Shown here in pieces: positions 1 through 8,629 of a stretch of 64,000 bases of DNA (within the stretch, counting starts at the first letter, position 1; each line of letters opens with the position of its first letter). Origin of the DNA: DASUPK01 sp963831605 (GTDB lineage Bacteria > Actinomycetota > Thermoleophilia > Solirubrobacterales > 70-9); contig CAWHQR010000003.1 in the NCBI GenBank assembly GCA_963831605.1, positions 248,001 through 312,000 on the forward strand, in the 5' to 3' direction. The translations under genes and the position numbers were made by a program. The notes beneath the pieces were generated by a model, which was given only the letters and a program-made list of their open reading frames with translations, did not search any database and was not told the origin of the DNA.

Positions 1-500
1 CCGATCGATTCGCACCAGGTCCTCGCGCGCAAGCGGATCTCATCGCCCGCCGCCTCCGGGATGCAGAGCTCAACCAGGTCCATTCGCGCGACCGGGTTGA
101 AGGGATGAAGGCCGAAGGTTCGCTCCGGGTGGGCGGCTCCTGAGGCGATCTCGTCCAGCGAGAGCGACGAGGTGGTGGTCGCCAGGTCGGCGCCGGCCGC
201 GGCATCCGCGACCGCGCTGAGCAGGTCGACCTTCGGCCCAAGCTCCTCGACGATGGCCTCGACGACGACATCGCATGACGCGAGGTCGGCGACCTTGGTC
301 GTGACCTTGATCCGCTTCGCGTCGGCGCCGTCGACCTTCGCGGACAGGGAGTGGGCCTGCTCCTCGGCCCTCCAGGCGGAGGCATCCGAGCGAGCGAGGA
401 GGAGGACCTGCGAGGCGACGCTGGCGCAGGCGGCGAGGCCGCAGGCGATCGTCCCGCTGCCCGCGATCGCCGGTCGCTCGTATGTGTCCGCGCCCGTCAC
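1..500 (-). CDS. 3-hydroxyacyl-CoA dehydrogenase, N-terminal part (runs off left edge)
   Basis: Reverse-strand reading from a GTG at 500 gives a protein beginning VTGADTYERPAIAGSGTIAC, with a Rossmann-type glycine-rich turn (GSGTIACGLA) in place of the usual GxGxMG, followed by typical family segments such as DVVVEAIVEE, the TTTSSLSLDEIA stretch and GLHPFNPVARMDLVEL, where the His of HPFNP is the conserved active-site region. The family oxidises L-3-hydroxyacyl-CoA with NAD in beta-oxidation. Only about 165 codons are inside the window; the C-terminal domain lies to the left. The reading frame stays open above 500 (a TTG at 521 is possible), so the start is moderately sure. It is divergent from the thiolase gene, a sensible pathway partner. 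Confidence 0.8.
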   Translation of the reverse strand, partial: MTGADTYERPAIAGSGTIACGLAACASVASQVLLLARSDASAWRAEEQAHSLSAKVDGADAKRIKVTTKVADLASCDVVVEAIVEELGPKVDLLSAVADAAAGADLATTTSSLSLDEIASGAAHPERTFGLHPFNPVARMDLVELCIPEAAGDEIRLRARTWCESI

Positions 501-545
501 CCGGCGGGTGTCTATCAGCAATCCGTCGCCGACCCGTGCGGCACC

Positions 546-562
546 TGGCTGACTCGCCAGTC
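546..562. promoter_or_regulatory. Putative TetR-type operator upstream of thiolase
   Basis: The 17-base stretch TGGCTGACTCGCCAGTC lies in the divergent gap between the dehydrogenase and thiolase genes. It matches 15 of 17 positions of the segment at 8581-8597 in front of the acyl-CoA dehydrogenase gene. It contains the inverted arms CTGGC/GCCAG (545-549 and 556-560). A -10-like TATGCT at 571-576 follows, so a bound repressor would cover the -35 region. That a TetR/FadR-like fatty-acid regulator binds here is inference; no such regulator gene is in the window. Confidence 0.45.
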
Positions 563-626
563 GATCGTTGTATGCTCTCTAAGGAAAGACTTGGTTGCTT
601 GAAGAAACCGACTTAGGAGGCCCCAG

Positions 627-1814
627 GTGGCTGAGAACGGAAAGTTCAGTGGACGCGAGGTAGTGATCGTGGAGGCCGCCCGGTTGCCGGTTGGACGCGG
701 CCACGAGGAGAAGGGCTATTACAAGGACGTCCACGCCTCGGGCCTGCTCGCCAAGACCTACGACGAGGTCATCAACCGCGCCGGGATCGACGGCTCCGAG
801 GTCGAGGACGTCGTCGCCGGCTGTGTGCAGCAGTTCGGTGAGCAGGGCATCAACATCGCGCGGAACGCCTGGCTCGAGGCCGGGCTCCCGATCGAGACTC
901 CCGCCACCACCGTCGACCGCCAGTGTGGCTCGGCGCAGCAGGCCGTCAACTTCGGCGCAGCGCTGGTCGCCTCCGGCGTCCATGACGTCGTCATCGGCGG
1001 CGGTGTCGAGCACATGGGCCACATTTCGTTCGCCGACTCGGCCGATGTGATGAAGGAGCACGGCTTCGCCTTCTCGCCCGCCCTGATGGAGCGCTACAAC
1101 CTCGTCCCGCAGGGCATCTCCGCCGAGATGATCGCCGACAAGTGGGAGATCCCCCGCTCCGAGATGGATGAGATCGGCCTCCGCTCGCACCAGCTCGCCC
1201 ACCAGGCGACCGAGGAGGGCCGCTTCGAGCGCGAGATCATTCCGTGGAAGAACAACGGCGACACCTATGTCACCGACCAGGGCATCCGTCCCCCGGGCCC
1301 CGACAGCGCGGAGAAGCTCGCCTCGCTGAAGCCGGCCTTCAAGGAGGACGGCAAGATCACCGCCGGCAACTCCTCCCAGGTCTCCGACGGCGCCGCCGCG
1401 GTCCTGCTCATGACCCGCGAGAAGGCCGACGAGCTCGGCGTCAAGCCGCGGGCCAGGATCGTCGACCAGACGACCGTCGGCGTCGACCCGGTGATCATGC
1501 TCACCGGCCCCATCCCCGCCACGCAGAAGATCCTGAAGCGCAACGGGATGAAGATGGACGACATCGACCTGATCGAGATCAACGAGGCGTTCGCCTCCGT
1601 CGTCGCCGCATGGCGCCGCGAGCTCGAGCCGGACATGGACCGCGTCAACGTCAACGGCGGCGCGATCGCCATCGGCCATCCGCTCGGCTCGACGGGCGCA
1701 CGCCTGATCACCACGCTGCTCCACGAGCTGGAGCGCTCCGACAAGGAGACCGGCCTGGTGACCATGTGCTGTGGCGGCGGGCTCGGCACCGGCACCCTGA
1801 TTCAGCGGGTCTAG
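627..1814 (+). CDS. Acetyl-CoA acetyltransferase / 3-ketoacyl-CoA thiolase
   Basis: A 395-residue thiolase, the normal family length. It shows the acyl-accepting cysteine in DRQCGSAQQA (about C100), the NEAFA motif, the GHPLGSTGARL histidine motif and the C-terminal CCGGGLGTG loop carrying the second catalytic cysteine. It cleaves 3-ketoacyl-CoA or condenses two acetyl-CoA in the cytoplasm. The GTG start at 627 is set by a strong AGGAGG about 8 bases upstream. It is divergent from the 3-hydroxyacyl-CoA dehydrogenase and shares an operator-like motif with the acyl-CoA dehydrogenase at 8630, suggesting a fatty-acid or aromatic-acyl degradation regulon. Substrate chain length cannot be read from sequence. 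Confidence 0.93.
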   Translation: MAENGKFSGREVVIVEAARLPVGRGHEEKGYYKDVHASGLLAKTYDEVINRAGIDGSEVEDVVAGCVQQFGEQGINIARNAWLEAGLPIETPATTVDRQCGSAQQAVNFGAALVASGVHDVVIGGGVEHMGHISFADSADVMKEHGFAFSPALMERYNLVPQGISAEMIADKWEIPRSEMDEIGLRSHQLAHQATEEGRFEREIIPWKNNGDTYVTDQGIRPPGPDSAEKLASLKPAFKEDGKITAGNSSQVSDGAAAVLLMTREKADELGVKPRARIVDQTTVGVDPVIMLTGPIPATQKILKRNGMKMDDIDLIEINEAFASVVAAWRRELEPDMDRVNVNGGAIAIGHPLGSTGARLITTLLHELERSDKETGLVTMCCGGGLGTGTLIQRV

Positions 1815-1909
1815 CGGCCACCAGGCCGCTCACTTCGGAGCGGAGGGCGAAGCCCGTAGCGACTTATGTGGGGCGGCCGCTTGTGGCCGCGATCTTATGG
1901 CGAAGCCGT
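1812..1909 (+). repeat. Structured intergenic repeat, long form, copy A
   Basis: About 98 bases beginning with the stop codon of the thiolase gene. It is close to 87 percent identical to 56126-56226 by eye. It contains hairpin 1 (GCGGCC-ACCA-GGCCGC), a GGGC-GAA-GCCC mini-hairpin, the conserved string CGACTTATGT, hairpin 2 (GCGGCC-GCTTGT-GGCCGC) and the tail GATCTTATGGCGAAGCCGTC. The proposed start codon of the next gene lies in that tail. It may be a terminator, an mRNA 3' element or a REP/MITE-like repeat. Confidence 0.8.
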
Positions 1910-2556
1910 CAACCAAGAACGATTGGACCGCCGACGACCGCGCGCTGATGCGCGCCGACAAGGTGCTGAAGCGGGTCATGGAGGAGCGGGGACCGCTCGA
2001 CCCCGAGATCGACCGACGCGGGAGCAGACCCGATCCGTTCGAGGCTGTGGCCCGAGCGATCGTCGGGCAGCAGCTCTCCACCAAGGCGGCGCGCTCGATC
2101 TGGGAGAAGCTGCTCGCCCAGTTCGACGGTCAGATGCCGACGCCGGAAGCGCTGCTGCGGAAGCGGAAGCCCACGCTGCGCAAGGCGGGCCTCTCCAACG
2201 CGAAGGTCGAGTTCCTCCGGGACCTTGCGCAGCGCGTCAAGGATGGCCGGCTCGACTTCGACCGGATCAAGGACTTCTCCAACGAGGACGTCGTCGCAGA
2301 CCTGATCGAGGTGAAGGGGGTCGGTCAGTGGACCGCGGAGATGTTCCTGATGTTCCACCTGGGGCGTGAGGACGTCGTGTCGGTCGGCGACCTCGGCATC
2401 CGCCGGGCGGTGCAGATCTCGTACGGGATGGACGACCTGCCGGGTCCCGAGGAGCTCGAGCGGATCGCCGATGAGTGGCGTCCGCGCCGGACCCTGGCCT
2501 GTCTCTACCTATGGCGCTCCCTGGACAACACGCCCGTGGAGAAGGCGCCGAAGTAG
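1897..2556 (+). CDS. AlkA-like DNA-3-methyladenine glycosylase (HhH-GPD)
   Basis: A 219-residue HhH-GPD glycosylase that removes alkylated bases by base excision. The helix-hairpin-helix is LIEVKGVGQWTAEMF (about 136-150), followed by the catalytic aspartate in SVGDLGIRRA (about D165). The N-terminal domain before the HhH holds VARAIVGQQLSTKAA, typical of the short AlkA-like group that lacks the Ada fusion. The annotated start ATG sits in the conserved tail of the intergenic repeat, so residues MAKP are repeat-encoded; the next in-frame ATG is at 1948 (MRADKVL). No Shine-Dalgarno sequence is visible before either start. Confidence 0.85.
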   Translation: MAKPSTKNDWTADDRALMRADKVLKRVMEERGPLDPEIDRRGSRPDPFEAVARAIVGQQLSTKAARSIWEKLLAQFDGQMPTPEALLRKRKPTLRKAGLSNAKVEFLRDLAQRVKDGRLDFDRIKDFSNEDVVADLIEVKGVGQWTAEMFLMFHLGREDVVSVGDLGIRRAVQISYGMDDLPGPEELERIADEWRPRRTLACLYLWRSLDNTPVEKAPK

Positions 2557-2567
2557 GCTGGCCGCCG

Positions 2568-3593
2568 ATGGCCCCCCTCGACCGCATCTCGATCGCCGCC
2601 ATCGGCGACACGCCCGCGGATCTCGCCGAGCAGGCGAGCACGGCCGAGGCCGCAGGCATCGACTGCATCTGGACGCCGGAGCTCTTCCGGAGCTCCGTCA
2701 CCCAGGCCACCTGGCTCGCGGCGAAAACGGAGAAGGTCGGCATCGGAACCGGCATCTCCTGGGCATTCACCCGCAGCGCGTTCATCCTCGCCGTCAGCGC
2801 GCTCGACATCGATGAGATGTCGGGCGGCCGCTTCCGGCTCGGCCTCGGCGCGGGGGTGAAGCGGCTCAACGAGACCTGGCACTCCGTGGACTACGGCAAG
2901 CCCGCTCCGCACCTCCGCGAGGCGATCGAGGCGACTCGGCTGATCATGGAGAAGGCCTCCAGCGGCGAGCCGATCCGCTACGAGGGCACCTACATGGACA
3001 TCGACATCAAGGGCTGGGTCCGGCCGCACAAGCCCGTCCGCGAGAGGGTGCCGATCTACGCGGCCGCGATGCAGGAGGGGATGTGCCGAATGGCCGGCGA
3101 CGTCGCCGACGGGCTGATCGGTCACCCGATGTGCCCGGTGCGCTGGCTCGATGAAGTCGTGATCCCGAGCTTCGAGACCGGCCTGCAGCGCTCGGGGAGA
3201 CAGCGCTCGGACATCGACTTCATCCCCACCATCACCACCGTGATCGACGACGACGAGGCCCGCGCGTTGGATGCCGCCCGCCGGACGATCGCCTTCTACT
3301 CGACCGTCCGCACCTACAAGCCGCTCTGGGAGATGCACGGCTTCGCCGCAGCCGCCGAGGCGGCGGGCGACGCATTCCGCAGGGGTGACCTCGCGGCCGT
3401 CCCGGAGCAGATTCCGGACGAGATGGTGGAGGCCTTCACCGCCGCCGGACCGCTCGACAAGGTTCGCGAGCGGGTCGCCGAGGTCGCCGAGCGCGGCGAC
3501 GGAGTCTTCCTCACTCCCGCGACCTACTTCATCCCGCCGGAGCAGATCGGCGAGTACCAGCAGAAGATCATCGAGGCCTTCGGCCCGGCGTAA
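2568..3593 (+). CDS. LLM-class (F420-type) luciferase-like oxidoreductase
   Basis: A 341-residue bacterial-luciferase-fold protein. The N-terminal half has the family pattern of an early barrel strand (DRISIAAIGD), GIDCIWTPELF, then KVGIGTGISWAFTRSAF and the GGRFRLGLGAGV motif. These TIM-barrel enzymes in actinobacteria usually use coenzyme F420, sometimes FMN; substrate is unknown. The ATG at 2568 lies 12 bases after the AlkA stop and begins MAPLDRISIAAIG, which fits family N-termini; longer in-frame starts would overlap the glycosylase gene by up to 82 bases. Probably co-transcribed with the glycosylase, but no functional tie is evident. Confidence 0.85.
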   Translation: MAPLDRISIAAIGDTPADLAEQASTAEAAGIDCIWTPELFRSSVTQATWLAAKTEKVGIGTGISWAFTRSAFILAVSALDIDEMSGGRFRLGLGAGVKRLNETWHSVDYGKPAPHLREAIEATRLIMEKASSGEPIRYEGTYMDIDIKGWVRPHKPVRERVPIYAAAMQEGMCRMAGDVADGLIGHPMCPVRWLDEVVIPSFETGLQRSGRQRSDIDFIPTITTVIDDDEARALDAARRTIAFYSTVRTYKPLWEMHGFAAAAEAAGDAFRRGDLAAVPEQIPDEMVEAFTAAGPLDKVRERVAEVAERGDGVFLTPATYFIPPEQIGEYQQKIIEAFGPA

Positions 3594-3596
3594 CCC

Positions 3597-6128
3597 TCAG
3601 ACGGGCAGCTTCCTCGCCTTCCTGACGCAGCCCGCGCGTGCTCGGGGCGCCTTCTTCTTGCACTTCTTGAGCGCTGCGGCGCGCCTGCCGGTTGGGCCCG
3701 GCGGGGGTGTCGCCGCACCGCCTCCTCCGCTCGGCGGCGGGGTTGTGTCGACCGTGAAGGTGCGGGAGTCGGGTGACGCATCAACGTTGCTCGCCGCGTC
3801 GGTCGCCCGAACATAGAACGTGTGAGAGCCGTCCGAGAGCGCGGCCGTCGTGTGGGAGCCGGTCGACCCGGGCCCTGGGGAGCTGCAAGGTGCGAACGCG
3901 GCGCTATCGATGTGGCACTCGAAGGTCGAGCCGGCCTCGGTGGAGGAGAAGGTGAACGTCGGCGTCGCGTCGTTCGTCGTGGACCCGTTGGTCGGACCGC
4001 CCGTGATCGTCGTGTCCGGGTGGAGCGGTGTCCGCGAAAGACGCGGTGACCGACGTTGCGGAATTGAGCGTCACCTGACAGGTGCCCGTGCCGCTGCAGC
4101 CGCCTCCCGACCAGCCCATGAAGGTTGAGCCAGCCGCTGAACCTGCCGTGAGCGTCACCGGTGTGCCCATTTCGTAGAACGCCGAACAGGTCGCACCGCA
4201 GTTGATGCCCGTCGGCGGCTGGTCACCGTGCCGCCTCCCGTTCCCGCCTTGGAGACGGTCAGCTGCGTTGGGTTGACCAGCCCGGTCTCGACAGCGCCGA
4301 TGTCACAAGCCGCCTTGCTTGGTCCGGGGCGCTGGAACCCGCGCTGGTCGACATTCACGGTGCACGAACCCAATGGAACGGCGCCGATCGCGCTGCTGCC
4401 GGACCCCGGCAGCATCGTAAGCGTCGGACCGCCGTTGTCCAGGAGGTTGCCCAGCATCGGATTGCCATTGGCGCCCGGGCATGAGTTGTCCGGATAGCTG
4501 ATGTTGCTCCCGAAGTCGTGGTAGTCGACGTACTGGTTCGGGTTGTAGTACTGGATGCAGTTCACGTCGGTGCCCAGCAGGCCGTTGTTCGCGATCAGGG
4601 TGTTCTTCAAGCCCACGCCATAGGCTCCGGCGGCGGGGTTGAGACGTCCGCCGGTGGCGATGGCGGCTCCCTGGCCCCGGATACCTGGGATTGGGCTTGG
4701 GCTGTTGTCCCCACCAGCCCCGGCCGCGCCGAGCCCGTTCTGCGAGATCGTCGCGTGCGTCAGCTGGAGCGGGCCGGTGTTGTTGGCTCCGGTGGCCCAG
4801 ACGCCGCCGCCGTAGCCGCCGTAACCCCCCCTGCCGCCGCCCAGCCCGGTGGCTCCGCTGTATCCGGCGCCGCCCTTGCCGCCATTGCCGGTGAAGTTGC
4901 CGGCGATGGTCACGTTGGTCAGGGTGCCGCTCGCGTTGCCGTCGCTGAGCAGCCCTCCACCTATACCCGCTGAGCCCCCGTCGCCGCCGGGCTCGGCGTC
5001 GCGGAAGCCGCCGCCGGACTTCGTCCCGGGGAGGCCGGAGGCACCGCCCATGCCGCCGGCACCCGTGTGGTTGCCGCTGATCGTCGACGCGGTCATGTTG
5101 AGCGTGCCTCCGTTCGCGATGCCACCGCCACCCGCCCTGTTCACGTACTGGAACTTGAACTGGCTGGTATCGAACTGCCAGCTGCCGTTGCCGCCCGTGC
5201 CTCCGCTGCCGCCGTTGCCGCCGTTGAAGATGCCGGGGCCAATGTCGGGGCACGGCCCTGCGCCTCCGCCGTTTCCGCCCTGACCGCCGACACCGCCCAC
5301 GCCGGTGAAGTTCTGGCTGATGGTCGAGGTCGTGATCGTGGCGCCGCTGAGGTTGTAGATCCCGCCGCCGCTGCCGCTGTAGGCAGCTTTGCCCCCGGTG
5401 CCTCCGTCGGCGAAGACGCAGGTGTTGCCCGCGCCGCCGTCGCCGCCGTCACCACCCCCGCCGGTCCCGTTGCCGGTGATCGTCGAGGCGGTGACATTCA
5501 GGGAGCCGGAGTTGTAGATCCCGCCGCCGGATCCGCCGGAGTTGCCGCTTCCGGCGCTGGCTCCGCTGCCGGCCGAGTTCGCTCCACTCCCGCCGGCGCC
5601 CGTGAAGTTGTCGGTGACCAGGACGTGGTTGAGCGTCAGGGAACCCTTGTTGAGGATCCCGCCACCGTCGGCGCCGGGAAGCCCGCCCTGGCCCGCGCTG
5701 GCACCGTTCGCCCCGCTCGCGCTCAGGCCGCCCGCCACCTCGAGGTTCTGCAGCGTCACCCCGCGGCCGGCGTCGACCTCGATCACCCGGCGCGGGATGG
5801 CGAGAGTGCCGGCCGCGTCGATCATCGTTTGCTCGGGATGGCTCGAATCAGCGCCGACGATCGTGACCGTCGGGCCGCTGGTGACATGGAGCTCGGCGCC
5901 GGAGGTGAGGGTGTAGGTCCCCGCGGGCAGCGTGATGGTGTTGTCTCCGCTCGCCCGGATGCAGTCAGGGCCGGTGGTGTTCGCGGCGACCGCCGCAATC
6001 GCTACGCGCAGCGAACACGCGCCGGAGGTCGCATCGCCGGTCGTGGTGACGGTGAACGCCGACGCCGCGGAGGCGAACGTCAGGGCAGCAAGACCCACAA
6101 CCGCGCATGAGACGAGACAACGCTTCAC
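3597..6128 (-). CDS. Secreted CSLREA/choice-of-anchor-Q beta-helix protein, twice frameshifted
   Basis: Starts at GTG 6128 with a GGAGG six bases upstream and a signal peptide cut near ASA-FTV. Next come a CSLREA-like domain (CSLRVAIAAV), a Gly/Asn-rich right-handed beta-helix of about 400 residues, the choice-of-anchor-Q ending (DQRGFQRPGPSKAACDIGAVE spread over about 20 residues), a repeat with MGWSGGGCSGTGTC, an Ig-like repeat (TFTFSSTEAGSTFECHID) and a basic tail ending RKARKLPV. The frame is lost near 4211-4221 (one base missing before the GINCGATC segment) and again near 4018-4024 (one extra base). Restoring both gives about 843 residues ending at 3597. Likely a surface or adhesin-type protein; it may be a real pseudogene or hold two sequence errors. 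Confidence 0.75.
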
Positions 6129-6211
6129 GAGACCTCCCTTTCACCAGACCCCCTCTTGGGTGGACACTTTCAGACCTTGCGCCCACAAGCAATGCTGAAT
6201 TTTCCGCAGAT

Positions 6212-6886
6212 CTAGTCCGATAGCCCGTCTACGAACTTTTGGAGCTTCTGCGGGTCGCGAAGCGGCGCGCCGTGGCCGAAGCAGACCAGCTCCGGCTCCA
6301 GGGCCGCGAGCCGGCGAGCCGATTCGCGGTTGCGCACCGGGTCGGGAGTCAGGGTGGCCTTTGGTTCGTGAAGGCCCGGAATGCCGGTGTACTGGTCCAT
6401 GTTGGCCAGCACGTCGCCGAGGATCAGCGTCTTGTCCGACTCACGCCAGAAGGCGACGTGGCCCGCGGAGTGCCCAGGTACGAAGAGGACCTCGAACCCT
6501 GCGACCTGGTCGCCTTCGTCGAACGTTGAGTCGACCTTGTGGCCCGGCCCGTGGAAGATCCGCCAGAAGAAGTGGGCCATGAACTTGTCCGGCTGGCGCT
6601 CGTCGATCACGTTCGGATCCTCGGCCGCCGGCACGTCGAGCTGGTGGCATTCGAACGGGATGCCGAGCTGCTCGCAGATGTCGTGGCTCGCGCCCTGATG
6701 GTCGGGATGCGCATGGGTGAGGGCGTGCGTCGTCACCTTGTGACCGTCGAGCTGCTTCAAGAGCCGCTTGGTCGATTGCCGGCAGCCGGCGTCGATCAGA
6801 ACGTCGCCCGCGAGGTAGGCGTTGACGGCCCAGGGCAGCCCCGGCAGGCACTTCAGATGCCAGACGCCGTCCGCGAGCTCCTTCAT
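6212..6886 (-). CDS. MBL-fold metallo-hydrolase
   Basis: A 224-residue metallo-beta-lactamase-fold protein with the zinc-binding THAHPDHQG motif (HxHxDH), the later metal ligands in VPGHSAGHV and ILGDVL, and the final histidine in CFGHGAPL. The fold covers glyoxalase II-like thioesterases, lactonases and related hydrolases; the substrate cannot be assigned. It starts at ATG 6886, whose A lies in the stop codon of the upstream small gene (TGATG), so it is translationally coupled as the last gene of a three-gene reverse operon. Confidence 0.88.
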   Translation of the reverse strand: MKELADGVWHLKCLPGLPWAVNAYLAGDVLIDAGCRQSTKRLLKQLDGHKVTTHALTHAHPDHQGASHDICEQLGIPFECHQLDVPAAEDPNVIDERQPDKFMAHFFWRIFHGPGHKVDSTFDEGDQVAGFEVLFVPGHSAGHVAFWRESDKTLILGDVLANMDQYTGIPGLHEPKATLTPDPVRNRESARRLAALEPELVCFGHGAPLRDPQKLQKFVDGLSD

Positions 6887-7128
6887 CAGTGAACGACCCC
6901 GGTACCTCCGCGCGGGTCGCCGCTGTGCTGCGCGAGCTCCTCCAGCCGGCCGATCTGGACCTCACCCTCCCGGCGCACCGGGTCGTCCTCGGGCAGTCCC
7001 TCGATCAGGTTCCGGATCCGGTTGCGGACCTGGAGTGCGAAATGCGGCGTGGATGGTCCTGCGAGCGCTCGGATGTCCTCCACGGTCACCCGCCTGGTCA
7101 GCCGATCGGGTCTCTCGGCCTCGCTCAC
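6886..7128 (-). CDS. Conserved hypothetical protein, 80 residues
   Basis: A small, charged, soluble protein starting at GTG 7128 (VSEAERPDRLTRRVTVED) and predicted largely helical (ALQVRNRIRNLIEGL, then GEVQIGRLEELAQH). No membrane segment, signal peptide or cysteine is present. Its GTGA start overlaps the stop of the upstream membrane protein, and its stop overlaps the start of the MBL hydrolase, so the three genes are coupled in translation. This tight coupling is the main support that it is real. I do not recognise the family. Confidence 0.7.
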   Translation of the reverse strand: MSEAERPDRLTRRVTVEDIRALAGPSTPHFALQVRNRIRNLIEGLPEDDPVRREGEVQIGRLEELAQHSGDPRGGTGVVH

Positions 7129-8489
7129 TTCTTCTTGCCGGTCTTCGGGGCCGTGGGGTTCGGCTCGCCCTCGAGCCCGCCCGGTTGGGCGATGCCGCCG
7201 TTGGCGGTCCCCTGGTTTCCCGCGCCTCCGCCTCCGCCCGCGCCGATCGGCGTGAGCTCGGCGAGCTCGTCGATCTCCGCCTGAACCTGTCCGCCGATTG
7301 CCGTCGCGTCTCCCATCAGCCAGATGTGGTTGTACACCGCCCGGGTCGGATCCGTCTCGTAGCCGGGCTTGATGTCGAGCAGGAAGCTTCTCAACTCGGG
7401 TGGCAGGGCGTCCGCCGTGTCGGTGATCAGGAGCGGCCCCCACTTGCCGCTGGACGCGAGTGAGGCCGCCGCCGCGGAGTCGAGCGGCCGGTCCGCGTTC
7501 GCCAGCTCCATCCCGTGCCCGGGGTCGTTGATGTTCCAGCCGAAGGTGCCGTCCGAGTAGCGAGCGAAGAGCAGGGCGTTCTGGACCGCGCCGGTCGCGC
7601 CGACCCGCTGCACCGTCGCGGACACGCGACCCACCTGCTGGATGACGTCCTTCGAGATGACCGACTCGGGTCCGATCACGTAGACGGTGGCCGCGGCGTG
7701 CCGTCGGAGGGCCTCCAACGTCGCGGCGGGCACCTGGTTGCGGCCAGTGAACAGGACCGGGTCACCCGAGCGGGCGGCCCAGGCCGCAGCCGGCATCGCA
7801 TAGCCCGCCTCCTCCGAGCTGACCAGCAGGATGTGCTGAGGCTCCTGCTTCGTCAGCTTCTGGCGGAGCTGGTCGATCGAGTTGGCGATCTCGGCGGGTG
7901 AGTCGCCCGGGACGTCCTCCGATTTCAGGCCGGAGGGAACCGAGGCGCCGCCGGCCGAGTAGGCCTGCACGTCACCGGAGGCGCCACCGCCCCGCGGGTT
8001 GAGCTGGGCGAGCGCCTCGGTCGTCGCATCGGGCACCGCACCGTGCTGGCTGACGAGGACCGGGAAGCGCAACGGCGGTCCGGCAAGGGCGGACGCGGCG
8101 ATCCCGGCCTGCCAGCCGTCATCCGGAACCAGCGTGACGGCCTGCAACCTCGGTGCCTCGGGAGCGGCCGGGTGGGTGGCGAGGGCGGCCGCGGCGGCGT
8201 CGTCGATCGGGTCGGGCCCGCTGATCCTGGTGGTGTTGCGAGTGGCAACGAGCGGGTAGCCGAGCACACCGACGGGGGCCCCCTGGGCGTTGTCGGTGGC
8301 GACCGCGATCGTCACCTCGCGCGTCCCGCCGTTGCCGCCTCCGCCGAAGGAATTGATCGCAATCAGCAGGATGACCAGTGCGACGAGCAGGATCCCTCCC
8401 CCCGCGATCAGAGTTCGGCGGTCGATCCGGGCAGGCAGGTCGGAGCGCATCCAGTCGAGCGCGTTCTGGAGTGGACCGGGGAGATGCAC
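7125..8489 (-). CDS. Membrane-anchored protein with cell-wall-binding-repeat-2-like domains
   Basis: About 454 residues from the GTG at 8489 (VHLPGPLQNALDWMRSDL). A single transmembrane helix (LIAGGGILLVALVILLIAIN) is followed by an exported region. Segments such as ILLVSSEEAGYAMPAAAWAA with DPVLFTGRNQVPAATLEALR, and ATVYVIGPESVISKDVIQQV, look like the cell-wall-binding repeat 2 (PF04122) pattern of an aspartate or serine strand, a GP/GG turn and an amphipathic helix. The C-terminus is Gly/Asn-rich and ends KTGKKK. The frame stays open to 8603, but a longer start would place coding sequence over the palindromic operator, so 8489 is preferred. First gene of the coupled operon running to 6212. 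Confidence 0.75.
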   Translation of the reverse strand: MHLPGPLQNALDWMRSDLPARIDRRTLIAGGGILLVALVILLIAINSFGGGGNGGTREVTIAVATDNAQGAPVGVLGYPLVATRNTTRISGPDPIDDAAAAALATHPAAPEAPRLQAVTLVPDDGWQAGIAASALAGPPLRFPVLVSQHGAVPDATTEALAQLNPRGGGASGDVQAYSAGGASVPSGLKSEDVPGDSPAEIANSIDQLRQKLTKQEPQHILLVSSEEAGYAMPAAAWAARSGDPVLFTGRNQVPAATLEALRRHAAATVYVIGPESVISKDVIQQVGRVSATVQRVGATGAVQNALLFARYSDGTFGWNINDPGHGMELANADRPLDSAAAASLASSGKWGPLLITDTADALPPELRSFLLDIKPGYETDPTRAVYNHIWLMGDATAIGGQVQAEIDELAELTPIGAGGGGGAGNQGTANGGIAQPGGLEGEPNPTAPKTGKKK

Positions 8490-8584
8490 GGCGGCGAAAG
8501 GTACCCGGACGGCACCGCCGTGGCCCGATCCGAGTCGCCCCTGCGGTATGTGGAAAGTCCCACTTCCGGTTCGGGTAAACTGGC

Positions 8585-8602
8585 TGACTGACCAGTCAGT
8601 CA
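8585..8602. promoter_or_regulatory. Perfect palindromic operator (TetR/FadR-like)
   Basis: TGACTGACCAGTCAGTCA has perfect 8-base arms (TGACTGAC / GTCAGTCA) around a two-base centre. It lies 27 bases before the acyl-CoA dehydrogenase start and in the divergent gap shared with the cell-wall-binding protein. The overlapping segment TGGCTGACTGACCAGTC (8581-8597) recurs with two changes at 546-562 before the thiolase. Size and symmetry fit a TetR-family dimer site controlling acyl-CoA catabolism; the regulator is not in the window. Confidence 0.7.
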
Positions 8603-8629
8603 ATCTCCGGAAAGGCAGGCCGCCCGAAA

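Noticed and set aside
579..1724. Long open frame on the reverse strand opposite the thiolase gene
   Set aside because: Shadow of the real gene caused by high third-position GC; low-complexity, charge-biased translation without any domain, while the forward frame is a textbook thiolase.
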